From Chrysemys picta bellii (lineage: Eukaryota; Chordata; Testudines; Emydidae): DNA of 64,000 bases. Shown piece by piece: positions 22,735 through 36,296 of the stretch. The position numbers and the translations under genes are program-made. The DNA lies in contig NC_088795.1 of the NCBI RefSeq assembly GCF_011386835.1, positions 17,279,441 through 17,343,440 on the forward strand, given 5' to 3'. Under the pieces are notes generated by a model. It made no database searches and had not been told where the DNA came from. It saw only the letters and a list, made by a program, of their open reading frames with translations. Each line of letters opens with the position of its first letter. Position 1 is the stretch's first letter.

Positions 22735-24567
22735 AAATATCATATGGAAAGGAACTATTTTCCATGATATAGGTAAGGTCAGAATTAGGGTTACAATGGA
22801 AATTGGCTTAGTATGGATTGCTACTTCTGACTCCATATTAAACACAAAATTAAGTGTTTGTTTTACCTTATTTTTCAAAAAGCACTTACATTTATTTTTC
22901 AGTATTTTACTTGAGTTGACTTTGAAGAGTTGTATATATCAACTGTTAACTTGTTTTATACTAATGGATTATTTTGCTGTGTGACATCAGAGAAAAAAAT
23001 TATAGTAAAGCTCTAAAGAAATGAGATTAGAAAAATCTTAATCTAGATTAAATACTTGGAAAAGTTGCATTTTTGAAATTATTAGTTTCAACCCTTCATG
23101 CTTTGGAGTGATAAATGAATATCTTAAAATGCCAATAGATCTGGGTGGGAAGTGGAAAGCCACCATAATTCAATTAATCGCAGAATATTGGATGCCTCTT
23201 TGTCAATGCTAAAGCAACTCAAACACTCACATGCTCAGCTGTTACTGTTTCACAATGAGAACTACAGTTGCCATTAAGAGTCTGTTGCCAGCAAAAACAT
23301 CCGTTGGGTTCATTTTACCACCAAATATTTTTACACTTCTGCACTAATAAATATAAACTACCCTGGCTGGAACAGACGTACAATCCTACTGATCCTTATA
23401 GTGCAACAGGCAGAGTTTTAACCAGTTTTGCTCTACTTCAGCATTCTCAAATGCAGGCTCTGGCTGCACGGTGGATCTTCGACACTGACTTTAACCTCAC
23501 AAAACTGAGAATCAACAGGAAAATAAAAAATCCCGATCGGATAACCTTGCATTGCTAACATGCTGCACTATACACATTTCACTTACAAGAAATGTGAAGG
23601 TATTGGCTTGTATGCTGCTCTTGTCATACACAATTTGAAAGACTGAAGAAGCTACATTCTCTGTAATGCAAGAGAAACTTGCTCAGTCCTAACGTTTTGA
23701 AACATTTTGGCTTCTGGGGGGAAAATGCCAAATGCTTAATAAAGACATTTTTCTGTTGGTCTTGGCTATATTTTATATTTTAACTTTGGTAGTTAAAAAT
23801 ATATAACAAAAGAATGTAATCAATGGAGGAGAAGTATATACATATGAAGAATGCCTGCTACTCCATGTAAGATGGCTACTATAGATCATACCCAGGGCCA
23901 TCTTATATCTGCAGTGGGTTCTCACATAATCATGTTGGTGCACAGGCTTCTGTTACAATTGAGATAGTGTAGCTGATGACAGGGGGAACTAAACAGAGAT
24001 TACATGATCAATCGGTTTCTCCTTTTATTGTATTTTTTGCTATTGATTCTCTAGTCACTTGACATAAAGCAGGAGCATTGCCTGAATGAACAGTGCACTT
24101 TGAATGGGGCTGACTTATGTACTGCATCTGAGCTCTTTTTAGGAACCTGCCAAGTATTTCAGTACTGAAAATTATACATGTTTTCAGTGTTGCATAAGGC
24201 TTATATTGCTGAACTCTCCAATATTTATTTTTAATGGGAATGTTGCCAGAATGAGGAATGCAGGATTGGAACCACAGTTCTGCTTTTTCCTCTAAGCATC
24301 AGTGAGAAATTGCACACGCATATATTGAATGTTGTAGGTTTTATACAATATTAAAACTGGGGCTGTTCTGCCATCATTGTAGTAGTACTTGTATTACAGC
24401 AATTTTGTAACCGATACACCCTAGAGGTGTGTAAAATACTTGTGGCAGAACTTAGTTTCCTGTGAAATTTTTCACGTCAGTGAACATTTTAAAGTGAAGT
24501 GATAGCACAAATGTCTTGGGTTGGATTTTTGAGCTCAGGAAGTTTAGCAGAAGTCATTTTGACTTAT
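22735..24567. other. Non-coding AT-rich DNA, no feature recognised
   Basis: Short open frames only; no nameable repeat. Confidence 0.55.
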
Positions 24568-24648
24568 TTGTATTGCGGTAGCATGCAGGAGCCCAAATCA
24601 CAGACCAGGACCCTATTGTGTCAGGCACTGTACAAACATAGACTTGTG
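24568..24648 (-). mobile_element. Ancient LINE/SINE 3' tail (L2/L3 type)
   Basis: On the minus strand 'tgtttgtacagtgcctgaca' followed by 'caatagggtcctggtctgtg' and 'gggctcctgcatgctacc' is the familiar end shared by old L2/L3-type repeats in reptiles and birds. A plus-strand relative lies at 48985-49045 and another at 26160-26280. Confidence 0.6.
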
Positions 24649-25929
24649 TGGGTTGGAAGAAGAGGAAATATCCCGTAAAGATTCTAGAATGGAAGTAGGC
24701 TAGTCATATGCAAGATAAATTAGACTGGAGTAATAGACGCTTGTCCTACTCATTAAGAAGACAATGAAATATAAAAGGAAGGAAATGTCTCAGGGATGGT
24801 TATGGGGAGAGGAGTTGTCTGCAAAAGGAGGATCATGAGGCCAATATAGGCCTCCATAGATTTAGATAGTTTCTAATAAACATACAAGCAATGAATGAAA
24901 ATTACTGTGTTATAAACCTTGTGGCACATTGGGAAAATTCAGTCCTGCTCCTCTGTTCATTGCTCTTCTACTGTAGTCTTTAGAAGTTAGAATAACACTA
25001 GTGCTGTAAAGCAAATACAGTATTTATTCACAGGAACTTGCTGTTCAGCATGTTACTTTTCAACATAAAAATACAGTAATTACTTCATTTCATGGCTTAT
25101 AAGAGCACTGATCTCCACGTCTAGTATTTCATCTCAGCTAATGACTAGGTGGATAGAAAGATTAGGAACATAAATGGAGGTGTAATGTAACAAAGAACTT
25201 TTAAACGTTAAAATCTCATACAAAACTCATGAAGAAATTTTAACACGGTGGTACTATGATTATAATGCCTGGAACCAGTTACATCTCTGCCAACAGTATT
25301 CTGTGTAAACTACAGTATTCTAGTCAAAAAGGCCAAAAGATTAGAAAGTAACAAATGACAATAACATCATCTAGTATCTCTGCTGAATTTCAGTAGTGAC
25401 CTTAATCTTACAATATGGCAAAAATAAGGCAGGATGGCTTGGTAACAAATTAAATGACTCTCGTTGTAGCAGGGGGAAAACCTCAAAGGTTCAAAGGTGT
25501 AGTTTGGCTAAACCTTGAGAAGCCCAAATGATTGTCTGAGGCTTAACCAAATGTAGCCAGACATCTGTGATTCAGAAATCATGCTGGAAATGTTAGGATA
25601 GCATAGACCAAGCCCTGCTGGCCTGTCTCATACAAGTAGTCCCATTTAAGCCATTGTGACTACTTCTTGAGTATGATCAGGATTTAGCCACGGGTTGGAT
25701 CTTGAAAAAGTCTTGGTTTCTGCTGACTAAGAAACACCATGAGAATAGCTTTCTTGAGGTACTTAGGTATTTCCACTTCTGCCAAAGCCAGGCAGTACTA
25801 AGAAAGATTAATAAATTGTATTGAACCTTAATAAAGATTTGGGTCCATTCTTATTTTATCCAGACTGGTTCACTGACCCTCTGATTTAAATTATGAGTAG
25901 CAGATCCTGGGCCAAATTATGAGAGTGAA
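24649..25929. other. Non-coding DNA, no feature recognised
   Basis: Nothing nameable seen on either strand. Confidence 0.55.
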
Positions 25930-26285
25930 AAGGTAATCATGAGGTGCTTAACCACAGGGACCTGGGTTCAGTGCCCAGATCCGTGACACACTTTCTATGT
26001 GACATTTTTCAAGTCACTTACAGCCATTTTCTCAGGTGGTGGAAATCAGCATAGCTCGAAAGAAGTCAATGGACCTATGTCAGTATACACTTACTAAGGC
26101 TCTAACCTTTAATCTCTCTGTGGCTCACCTCTAAAATGGGGATATTTATTTTGTCTGCCCCGTCTATTAGATTGTAAATTCTCCTAAACAGAGACTTTCT
26201 CTTCCTATGTGTTTGTACAGTATGTGGGATAAAGGGGCCCTGAGCTTGGTGGTATGGTAAAACAAACAATAAATAATAATCATTC
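25930..26285 (+). mobile_element. MIR/CORE-SINE joined to an L2/L3-type tail, interrupted
   Basis: The head 'cacagggacctgggttcagt' resembles a B box. The core 'ctatgtgacatttttcaagtc' is followed, after about 85 bp, by 'taatctctctgtggctcacc' and 'taaaatggggatattt', then 'agattgtaaattctcct' and 'tgtgtttgtacagtatgtgg'. The intervening 26025-26105 segment ('cagcatagctcgaaagaagt', 'caatggacctatgtcag') is a palindromic repeat inserted into the SINE. Confidence 0.6.
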
Positions 26286-29200
26286 TTCTCTCAGGTACAC
26301 TGGAGTAAAGCTGGAGTTTAAATCTGTTGACTTGAAGGGAGTTAGTGGAGCAATTCCATGTTGATGCAATGACGTCAGAATTTGGTGCTCTATATTTTTT
26401 GTTTTGTTTAAAAAAATTACATAACTTGCACTTTATATCTTTTTTGGAGCCCTTCTTATAGGGTTGCAATTTTAAAACATCCTTCCCTTTTCATAGAAAT
26501 CTGAGTACTGTGGCTATACACTATTCTTGTGTTTTAATTAGCATGATTAAGTTTCTCCACACAGATGTTCTAGAAATTTGCATCATTGACATCAACAGCA
26601 TTGTATGTTATTTTCTTTAAAAAGCTCAATTTAAATTTTTTCGAAAGAATTATATAAACAAGAACACGTGTGTAACTAAACAGTATGTTCCCCCAGAACC
26701 TTTTGGAATTCAGTACTTCCCTTCTGGGTGGTCACCATAGCATGGGCTGTTTTTATAAAATGGGATATGTAGTAGGTCCCTCATATATAAACTAAAATAC
26801 AATGGAATTCTGTTTACAATTAAGGTATTTAAGTTATCATATCACAATCGTCCATCACTTCCTGTGGTCACTACTAGGATAATCAATCTCCTGTTACAAT
26901 GATAACTTAGGGGTTCTTCTTAAAACAAAAATTAAATTCACTCTGAGGAGGGGAGGGAGCTTTCCGCTTGTGCGGTGCGTTGACTGTGAATTTGAGCACA
27001 GATGGTAAATACAGACTAAAAAGTCCCTTATTTCCCACTGCAAGGGAATTCTACATGTCTTAACTTAGATTGTGCACTTCACATCTTATTTCTGTCTAAG
27101 ATTTTGCTTCCACTGGAGCGTAAGGTAAGATGGGGTTGATTTCATAATAAACTATGGAAGAATGATCAGTACATCATGTTTATACTGAGGCTGTTGAAAC
27201 TGCCAATTTTGTTGTCATAAAAGCTGCTGCTTCCACATCCTTCCTTGTTGGTTCCACCTACATGTGCACATGTGGCGGCAAATGGGCCAGGTGCCACAAT
27301 GTGAATTTTCACATGTTGAAGTGAAGAAAATCTATTTCAGTCCCATAAAGATCAGAATACTGACTCCAAAAGTCACTGCTTGCTGCTAGTTATTTTAAAG
27401 CTACTAGAGATTTTAAGAGGGAATCCACCACTGCCATGCCCCCCAAAAACAGACATTGGTTTGGCATGGAGCCAGGTGAATGGTTCTAATAAAAATCCAA
27501 ACCTGCCTAAATATTGGGGCTTTGAGCCTGCCAAACCACATTCCTCAATGGCATTTTAGGTTTGGGTTCAAAATAGCAGCAATGTTAATCAGTCCAACCA
27601 GATCCTGTTTTACTAGCCTCCCTGAGAGCCCTATGCTGACCCACCTCTCCTCTCTCAACTTGGTTCATGGATTCTGACCCTCAGACTGGGATTTATTCAG
27701 AACACATGTATTTCTCATAGATGCTTCTTTACCACTGGGCACATTTGGCCCTGGTGATTTAATGGGGACCAGGGAATTACTTGCAGCGCCTTGAAATGCT
27801 GTGTGAATCTTCTAGCCCAAGGATATATTGGTCTGCTCAGTTTTGTGTATGTTTGGTGGTTCTTAATATGTCTGATCATTGTGACCCCTTCAATTTACTG
27901 TCTTTGACTTCACTTTTTCTCATCCCCTGAGAAGCTAAGGCCTTAAACTAAATGCTGACCACCACAGCATCTCCATCCTTTCTAGCTGGGAGTGGTGCCT
28001 TAGAACTTATGACCGTGTCTGTATGAGACTGAGGCTTGGATGAGTGCTAGATGACTGATGCTCAGCCCGGGCAGGATTGAGGCAATGTGGATAGGCTGGG
28101 GGATCAAAGAGAAGAATTCAGAAGGACTAAATCTGCACCCTTGATTTGAGGGGTTGTGCTGCCATTTTTTATGCCGGTGCACAACCTGGGATCTTGTTAG
28201 ACACAAGGTTATTTATGGAAGATGCCTGTGGAAGCATTTCATTCCATCTGCTGTTGGTGAGAAGACTGTGACCTTTTCCTTTAGTTGTGAACCTTTGCTT
28301 TAGTTGTTCATGCTTTTGTCTTCTCAAGAGTAGACTAATGTAATGTGCTCTCCATGGGCATTCAGAAGCATATGCAGATAATCATTGGATAATCATTTGC
28401 TAAGCAAAGTTTCACACCAGCACCACAAAACACACCATTGCACTCTGTAATGTGCAATGACTGCTTTCTAGCTTCCAGGTGTAATGAAGTTGGAGATGGG
28501 GGATCTGGTCACCTGAGAGACACTCAGATACAATCAACCTATTGTGGCTCAATCTTACCTACTCTAACATATGGGAGGGATCTGTCTCTCGTTAGCATTT
28601 TGGTAATGCTTGTATTACTTGTCATGCCAACCAGGTATCATTGAACTGAAATGTTTGCAGGGTCCTTATGAGGATCCTTGACTGTGGAGTGGGTTGTCCC
28701 TCTATAGAATGGTAAATTGCTTTTGTTAAAAGAGAGGGCGATGTTAATTGATTAAGATAAAAAAGAACAAGTCTGGCTGTATGAAAAACCAGTTGCTTCT
28801 TCTGAAAAGTATGTTTTGGGGGGTTTGTGGTGTTGTTAGCTTTTGTAACATGGAGTAATGCAAACGATGAGTTTCACACCTTGGTCAGGGGTAGATTTTA
28901 GGACAGAAAAATATTCTTATTGGGCAAAAATTGCCTTAGGGCAAAGGGGTTCCTCTACACTAATTAGGCCTCACTTAATTCCTGCATGTAAAGATGGAGA
29001 AAGGTCCTGGTTGAGAATTTCACCCTTGATGAGCTTGTGTTTGGGGATTTTTTTAAGTGACTTTATTTTCAAACATGTTTTCCTTTGAGTAAGTGAGGCA
29101 TTTCTGTGGAAAACAAGTTTGCCTTTATGAAAAACTTGCATGTTAGAGGCAGGCATATTTTGGCATTTACAAATGCAGAGATTTTAAAGCCAGATGGGTC

Positions 29201-29374
29201 CATTGTGATCATCTGCGAAACACAGGCCACAGAATTTCACCCGATGATTCCTGCATCCAGCCCAATACTTGTGTGACCTTTTGTTTCTTTTTTTAATGAA
29301 AAAATGAGTGAGTCTGGGATGAGTTTAAAAAAGAAAATCTGAGTTTAAAAAAGATTTAAAAAAAATAATAATAG
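26286..29374. other. Non-coding DNA, no feature recognised
   Basis: No gene or nameable repeat; short open frames only. Confidence 0.55.
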
Positions 29375-29462
29375 AGCCAAATCTTCACCTAAGGTAAACC
29401 GGTGTTGCTCCATTGACTTCCGTGGAGGTGTGCTGATTTACACCAGTTGGGGATCTGGTCTG
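29375..29462. repeat. Short palindromic ancient repeat
   Basis: 'gccaaatcttcacctaaggt' and 'caccagttggggatctggtc' are diverged inverted ends. The centre 'gctccattgacttccgtgg' is the shared core of the dispersed palindromes. Confidence 0.55.
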
Positions 29463-32029
29463 TACCAGTTATATGTTAAAAAGACAAATCGTCTGTTTAG
29501 AAAATCTGGAATTGTTTTGTTCTTTCACATTAATGACTAGTTACTCATGGTGGATAACGATCAGTTAATTTTTTTGGAAGGACGAGATATGGAAAATATG
29601 CCACATCTGAGCCAGTTATATGCTGCCACTCCCATACCCTAAAAAGATTATAAATTTTGGAATATCAGTAGCAATTCATTCCTGAAAAATGTTAACTGAA
29701 ATGTCAAAACTAACTGCTTTCTCTCTCGTACGGATAGAAAACTGAGTGTCAGTCAGTCTCTGGTATTTTTTTATTTTCTAGCTACTGAGTTTTGTGTTTT
29801 CTAGTTATGGCGTTGTGATTTTTGGAGAGGATCTACTCACCAGCCAGCCATGTTGCAGTGTTTCTGATCCGTTTGGGTGCTAGACTCTGTCTTTCATAGC
29901 ATCCCCAAAATATTAAAATATTTAAAAATTATATGAAATCCAATAATTATGAACAGAGAAGGTTTGAGCTAAATCGTTTGGGTTCTTGCCAGTGAAGAAA
30001 CCGCCAGCCAAGAACATTTTGCTCCAGCCATCTTTTGCTCTTTCCACTCCCATCAAGCCAGATAAGAAGTACTCCATCCATAAAGATTATTCAGCCGTCC
30101 ACCATTTCCATCCTCCTTAATATCCTGCAGCCAACTTTACATTCCATTCAGCAGTACCAAGGAGGTCATAGATTTCACCCATGGTATATCCTTTCCCTAC
30201 ACTCCCAATATTGGAGAATTTTGAAGCCAGATCTAAAGCTCAGATAGTTAAACCATTCTCCAGAAAATACAATCTTGATAACGATTGCTCAGATGGAAGG
30301 GACACAAGTATGCTGTGGACTTTCTTTTTTGTCCTCCAGGAGATCACTGCTCTTTCTCTCCTTCTGCATTTAAGAAAAACTGGTACTCACTAGCCCTGCC
30401 TACAGTATGGGTTTAAGTTTAACTACTGTCTTCAATACTTTTACATAATTCATTTTAAAGGGTCACCATCAAGATGATCAATTTCTGGATATAATCTCTC
30501 TGATTTCAGAACAACAGACTTTCCACTAAAATGTATCTCCATTACGCAACAGTCCAAACCCAGAGATGAAATACAGGAGGAATTATCTTAAAGCTGGTAT
30601 ATATCGGCATAGTTCCATTTAAGTTAATAGGACTAGTCCCATGCTTAGAGTTCACCATTCAAGTAAGTGTTTTTTTGGATCAAAGCCTTAAATGGCTCCT
30701 TGTGTCACCACACCCCACGATCTCTGCTCCATGGGTTGCTGTAGATAAGGAACAGGACCATATCCAGTTTCCTCTTTCCCTGCCCCTTTTAATGACTTTG
30801 GCATTGCACTCTGGAACTGGGATTATGGTTGGCCCCGGAGCAGGGCCATAAAATGAGGGTAAATTTGGGACAAGCTTGAATCTTGCCCTTATTTTTAAAA
30901 AAGGCTTGTCTGTCCTACTCATTTGTAAACAAATCCATGAGATAGAGTGAGAAAGGGTCCATGTGTGCTTTCATATTATTTTAATACACCAAAATATTCC
31001 AGTAAGTGACCCGAGTTGCAATTTAGAAACACACTGAGTCAACAAAATACATACTACAATTTGTGCCATTTGAGGGTATTGGCATTCTATGAAAGAATTT
31101 GTGTCTTGTAGAGTAGATGATGGTTCTGGCCGAGGATGATTTTTTTTTAAATGCTGTAGACAAGGCCATTGCTGCCAGCTCCGAGGAACTGTTGCCAACC
31201 GTAACACCATGGCGATATATTTGAAATTGAAATGAACAAGAAGTGCTGTAAGGTATCCTGAGGCTTTAGCATTTCCAAAATCATACTTTAGAAATAATTC
31301 AGGCTGTGCCTTTTCAATGGGATGTAATTGAAGTTTTGTTCAGTGCCTAGATAGGCATTTTAAAACATTGAATAACAAACTACTGTAATACATACTTGTG
31401 TCTGTCAGGCCACATGTATTTAATCCCAGATTTCTCTGCTTGGCTCTGCATAAGGAAGCATATTGGCTGTTTTTATGAGTGGGTGATGCTGTCGTCTAAT
31501 GGCTGGCCCACAAAGAGGATAAGGGACCCACTACTACTGCCAAAGGGGGGAAAGATCCTTTAGCTCAAGTCACCCAGGGCTATATTTTTGGAACAGAAAG
31601 ACAGAAGTTCTAGTCCCAGCTTCCAAAGTGTCTGCGTGGGTCATATAAGGATTTGATACATTGCGACATCCTGACATTGATGCTGCAGTTAGGGGCGAGG
31701 GACACATTAAAACAAAACCACAAGGACTTCATACGCAAACATCCGGGGAAGGGAAAAGGGACGTCTTTCCCTCCACAGATCTTTTTTCAGAAATGGCAAT
31801 AAATTCTGCTTCTAAGATGTTACAGAAGATGGGCTGTTCTGCTGGCTGGGTGAAGAAAGTGGGTTTCTCGAGAATAATAGTCTCTGACTACGGGGGCTGC
31901 TGTTTTGTTCACTTTAAAGGCAGATAAAGCTGCTTCTCTTTTTGTCCCATTCACTGAGCCCTCTGCCAGCTCCTAGCGCCCTACTCTGCCCCTCTCATTG
32001 TCCGAACCACAGAGCAAAGGGGGCTTTAG
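29463..32029. other. Non-coding DNA, no feature recognised
   Basis: Only a fragment at 30590-30655 ('ggtatatatcggcatagttc', 'catttaagttaataggact') resembles the palindromic repeat. No gene recognised. Confidence 0.5.
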
Positions 32030-32345
32030 CAAGTATTTGGTAAAAGAGAAGGTGGGAGCACGGAGGCAGAGAGAATTGAGGGAAGGGAGGAGAGAGAATT
32101 ATTTAATGAAAGAGAATGGACAAGTAATATGTAAAAGAACAAAGAATACGGGGAAAGGAGATCTGCTTTTAAAAGAAAGAAAAGGAAAAGCACGGGTAAA
32201 GGAGAGGGAAAAAAGAGAGAAGACAATAGGCAGAAGTGAGAGAACACTATGGAGATGAAAGGATATAGTGAATAAGAGGCAGAAGAAAGACGAAAGGGCT
32301 AAAGAAGTAAAATTAATGAAAAAGCAAGAAAAGACCTTTAAACAT
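32030..32345. repeat. Purine-rich (GA-biased) low-complexity stretch
   Basis: About 315 bp in which the plus strand is overwhelmingly A and G (agagagaattgagggaaggg, aaaagaaagaaaaggaaaag and similar). The open frames of 86-93 codons on both strands follow from this bias (Lys/Glu/Arg-rich one way, Ser/Phe/Leu-rich the other) and are not credible genes. Confidence 0.75.
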
Positions 32346-33809
32346 GAAAAAATACAAATTTCCATCATTTTGAAGCCCACCCAGAAGTTGGGGCACAGTT
32401 ATTCAGAGATGACCCCATTGACTTTCATTGAGGCGTACGTTCTTAAGTGTCTAGGCCACTTTTGAAAATGCAGCTTAGTCTCTTAAGTCAGGTGCTTTTG
32501 AAAATGTTACCCCTCTACATACATCTTGCACACAGTGGAGAATGGATATTGATTGAGTTAAACAAGGAAGATCTTTGCTCCAGAGCCAATCAATGATGAG
32601 CAAAATTAAATACAGTTGAATTTGTAGGTCATGGGTGATGCCTGTATTTTGTATTTAATATTTTTGCAGGGTTGTCACAACAAGCACCAGTAGCTTTAAG
32701 GCTGCGTTTATGAAGGCCCATGATAACTTCGTGTCTTTCTTGTTCAAAGAAACCAAGAAATTAATGTTACACTAACATACTAGATCTGTAGGGCTGATAA
32801 GCACCAAAGGTTGCATTCGGGACCTAAGAACAATGGCTGGCTTCTGTCGTTCATGTCACAGAGTGCAGTTGGAATCTGATATTATAAACACCAGAATGGA
32901 TCTCTAGCAAATACTTCCCTGTTTTGCTTCTTTGGTACAAGACCACCTGGCCGAGTTTGGCTATAGACTTGAATAGGACTAACTGAAAGGGATGAAGAAA
33001 AACATATTAAACTCTGGTGTTGGTCCAGTAACTCAGCAGGTAATTATAGTGGAAGTTTTAGTTAATCTGCTGTGTTGGCTTCCCACTGAGACCCAGTTTA
33101 TCTACCGTCTGCTGATCATACCTTTCAGTAACACATTAAAGGTGTAAATCTAGTCTAATTATTTTTTGACAATCTACTAGATATTCCATGGACAGCCAAC
33201 TCCATACTGATACCTGCGAGCAAATAGTTCTACTGTCCTTTCGCTCCCCCACCTTCTACCCCCCACACACAAAAGTTTAGAATTTAAAAGGAAAATATAT
33301 GAGTAATGAAAGAAATGTAGCATAATTAGTATGGTACAAGAACAACAGTGGCTTGTTTGTTATGGTGTCCCAATTACATTCTCTCTCTCTGTTTTTTCCT
33401 TTTCCTTTCCTACTTTTTATGAAGACAGAGACAATGATTGAGTGATTTACTCGATCAGCTGAAGCCATTTAAAAAGGAAAGCTGTGAAATTATCGTACTG
33501 TAAGAAAAAAACTCATCTACATTCAGAAAAATAAATATTAATGCGTAATATATCTAATTAGATTTAGAAAAAATAACTAAACAAAGTTCCTCTCCAAAGA
33601 CCTAGGTGTCCTAGCGCACATTAACAATTCAGTTTAAATCTCAGCAGCATTTAAATGATCAATTCAGCATAAGTACCGGTATATATCCTGATGGTGGGGA
33701 ACATATTGTTCCAATGAGAAAATATTGTGCAAAAGTGGCTTGGTCCTTTGTATTGTTTTTCACAAGTCACTGTGCAGGCATTGCTTTCTTGTAAGAGGAG
33801 AATAGGGGA
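32346..33809. other. Non-coding DNA with palindromic-repeat fragment
   Basis: At 32400-32510 'ccccattgactttcattgag' with 'cttttgaaaatgttaccc' is a decayed copy of the 41228-41368 repeat. No gene recognised. Confidence 0.5.
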
Positions 33810-33895
33810 AATCCTCAACTGATGGAAATTGGCATAATTCCATTGACTTCAACAAAGCCATGCCAACTGACACCATCTGAGGATCTGGAACTGTG
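33810..33895. repeat. Short palindromic ancient repeat
   Basis: 'gaaatcctcaactgatggaa' against 'caccatctgaggatctgg' are inverted ends, with 'ttccattgacttcaacaaag' at the centre. Confidence 0.6.
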
Positions 33896-34725
33896 TGACT
33901 ACACTCTGAGTAGGTAGTGAAAGAGAATTACAAGTGTGTGCATATCAGCATAGGTGTATATTTTGTTATAAAAAAATAATTAATACCTTACACCTTTTAT
34001 CCATCTGAAGTTCCTTACAATCATAGAGTAAACTAATCCTTCTAAGATTTATAAATCCCTTTGATATTCCTGGAGAAAACAGGGGTTTCTGACTTCAGTT
34101 AGTCCGTCCCACATTGACTATAACTCAGGTGGTGGAAGTGAAGTGGTGTCTTAGTTGGTGAACTGGTTTATTGATTCTTGTCTTTTTTTTCTTACCTTCT
34201 TCTGTTATGTTTTCTTCAGCTTCTTTTTCTATGGGATGTGTGTAAGCAACTACACTATCAAAAAGATCAATGATGACTCATAGTATGTTGTGTGTTGTGA
34301 ATATGTCTGGCTGCAACTTGATATGTAGGAGCTAAATGTGCTTTTGAGCTTGGAACACACACTGAAGGCAAGGAGAATGACAATATATTTATTAAAATTC
34401 CTGTAACTGTAGGTGTGTCATGTTTTCTTGATGTACAATCTATGCCGCCAGAGCTGCTTATAATGTTACAGCCTTGAGCTTCAACAAACTGTCAAACTGA
34501 TGATGCAGTACTTCATAGGAGTTTAAGGCTTATATAAGGAGCCTACCATTATTCAACCGTTGTCATGCATCTGTCATGAAAATGTGAATTGATTTGTATT
34601 ATATTAGATACGCCCAAGCCTGTTTTAGATCGGTTTGGAATGTTGGGTTTATTTACAGGCATTTCTACAACACTCATCACCATGGTACCATTTGCGAAGG
34701 TGTCCGACATATATATTTAGGCAAT
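33896..34725. other. Non-coding DNA, no feature recognised
   Basis: Nothing nameable. Confidence 0.5.
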
Positions 34726-34820
34726 GATTTTCAAAGTTATCTAAGGGAGTTAAGTGCCTGACTCCCTTTGAATTAGTTGGGTGTCTAACTCCTTTAGGCT
34801 CCTTTGAAAATCCCAGCCTC
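34726..34820. repeat. Palindromic ancient repeat
   Basis: 'gattttcaaagttatctaag' is the inverted counterpart of 'ctttaggctcctttgaaaatc', with 'ggagttaagtgcctgactcc' between. Same class as 41228-41368 and 53395-53500. Confidence 0.6.
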
Positions 34821-36296
34821 AGTGATAAAGGCTTTTTGTTTTATTTATTGTGTGCGTTCATACGCTAGGCTAAGAGTAAAGACAATGAGCCTGATTCTCT
34901 CCTGCCTTTTGTAGTAATGTATTATGTCATTTACAGAGCCATTAACTAAATAAACCAGGACTCTTCAGACACTTTTGCAGTCTTATAACTCAAAATATCA
35001 AATGTATAAACAAAAATATCCAGCCAGTTGCTTTTAATAGGGCGACTGAAAAAATAACTGAAAGAAATAATGAGTTAAGTCCCCCACTGCATCAGAAGCT
35101 GATGCTTTGCCTTTTAGGATTTTTGAACATTTGTTGCTTCCACATGCTCTGCCGCTAGTACCACTGTACAGTCAGGTGAGATGTGGCAGTGAGTGTGTGA
35201 TGAATCTGCATGCCAAGACTAAGATAGTCTCTTCCACTACCTGCATGACCTCTGAAAAAGAGAACCGCATTTGACTGAACAGTAAAGATATAAGGATCCT
35301 TGACAAAGGGATTCCACCACTCCAATCGCCGCCCTTCCCCCCCCACCCAAAAAAAGCACGGAACAAGACTTTACTTTATCCGGTACTTTCTGCCTGGTGA
35401 AACAGTAAGAATAGCACAGAGGAGTTCAAGCATGAATAGAGAAGGGTTTCTATGCATCACATTTTGCTGAAAGGAAAAATAAGTAGAAAGATAAGTTGAA
35501 GAAATGTGGGAGAAAAGTCTCTTTATGTCTAGTACAATGGAGAGATTGTTAAAGGACAGTTCATCAAAATGAAAATACAACCCCAGTAAACTAGCCAAGA
35601 TCGGGAGTCGGGGGGGGGGGGGGGGGGGGCTACAGTATTGAGTACTGATGTACAAAGTAAGTGCAGGCTGTGCAAGTTAAATCTGTATATGGTTTACTAT
35701 TGTGGTTTAATATGGTTGAATATTAACATATTCAATTAACCCTTATTTTGGAAGAGGATGATGGTTGATATTTTCAAAGTCACTAGGCAACTTAGACACG
35801 TATCTTCCATTTATTATTTAATTTATTTGAAAATTGTAACCAATATGCATAATTTGATGAGTGGTGCTTCTTTTCATTTACTGTCTCAAGTCCTTTTTGG
35901 ACATTCATTTTCCAGTTCCTCTCTATGTGCCTGGCTTGTTTCCTGATATGCGCATCAGATTCTCCAGGAAGACAAAATGTATCTGTCTCTCAAGTGTGAG
36001 TGATTGGACTTTGTGAGAGAGCTTCCACAGGGCTGATGGTGGAGATAGAATTCACCCTCCTAAGCACCTGTGGGTAGGCTGCAGGGCAGCCCTACCTAAC
36101 AGCTATTTTAGCTTACGAGTTAGACGGGGAGCAAGTCTGTTCAGTGTGTGCCCTCTACACCATCCATTAGGATGATGCAAATTGCTCTCCTCGTTGCATT
36201 GACTCTGCTCCATAGGAAGATTTGGAGCAGGGGGGCTGGGGGCCGGGCCGTTCTTCAGTCTCCTCCTCATCAAGGGACTGGGGGCAAGCAGTCCCA
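34821..36296. other. Non-coding DNA, no feature recognised
   Basis: Includes the poly(G) tract at 35610. No gene or nameable element. Confidence 0.5.
35610..35629. repeat. poly(G) tract, 20 bp
   Basis: Twenty uninterrupted G. A simple repeat, length-unstable and able to form a quadruplex in principle. Confidence 0.95.

Noticed and set aside
32026..32380. Lys/Glu-rich and Phe/Ser-rich open frames
   Set aside because: Direct consequence of purine-rich low-complexity DNA.
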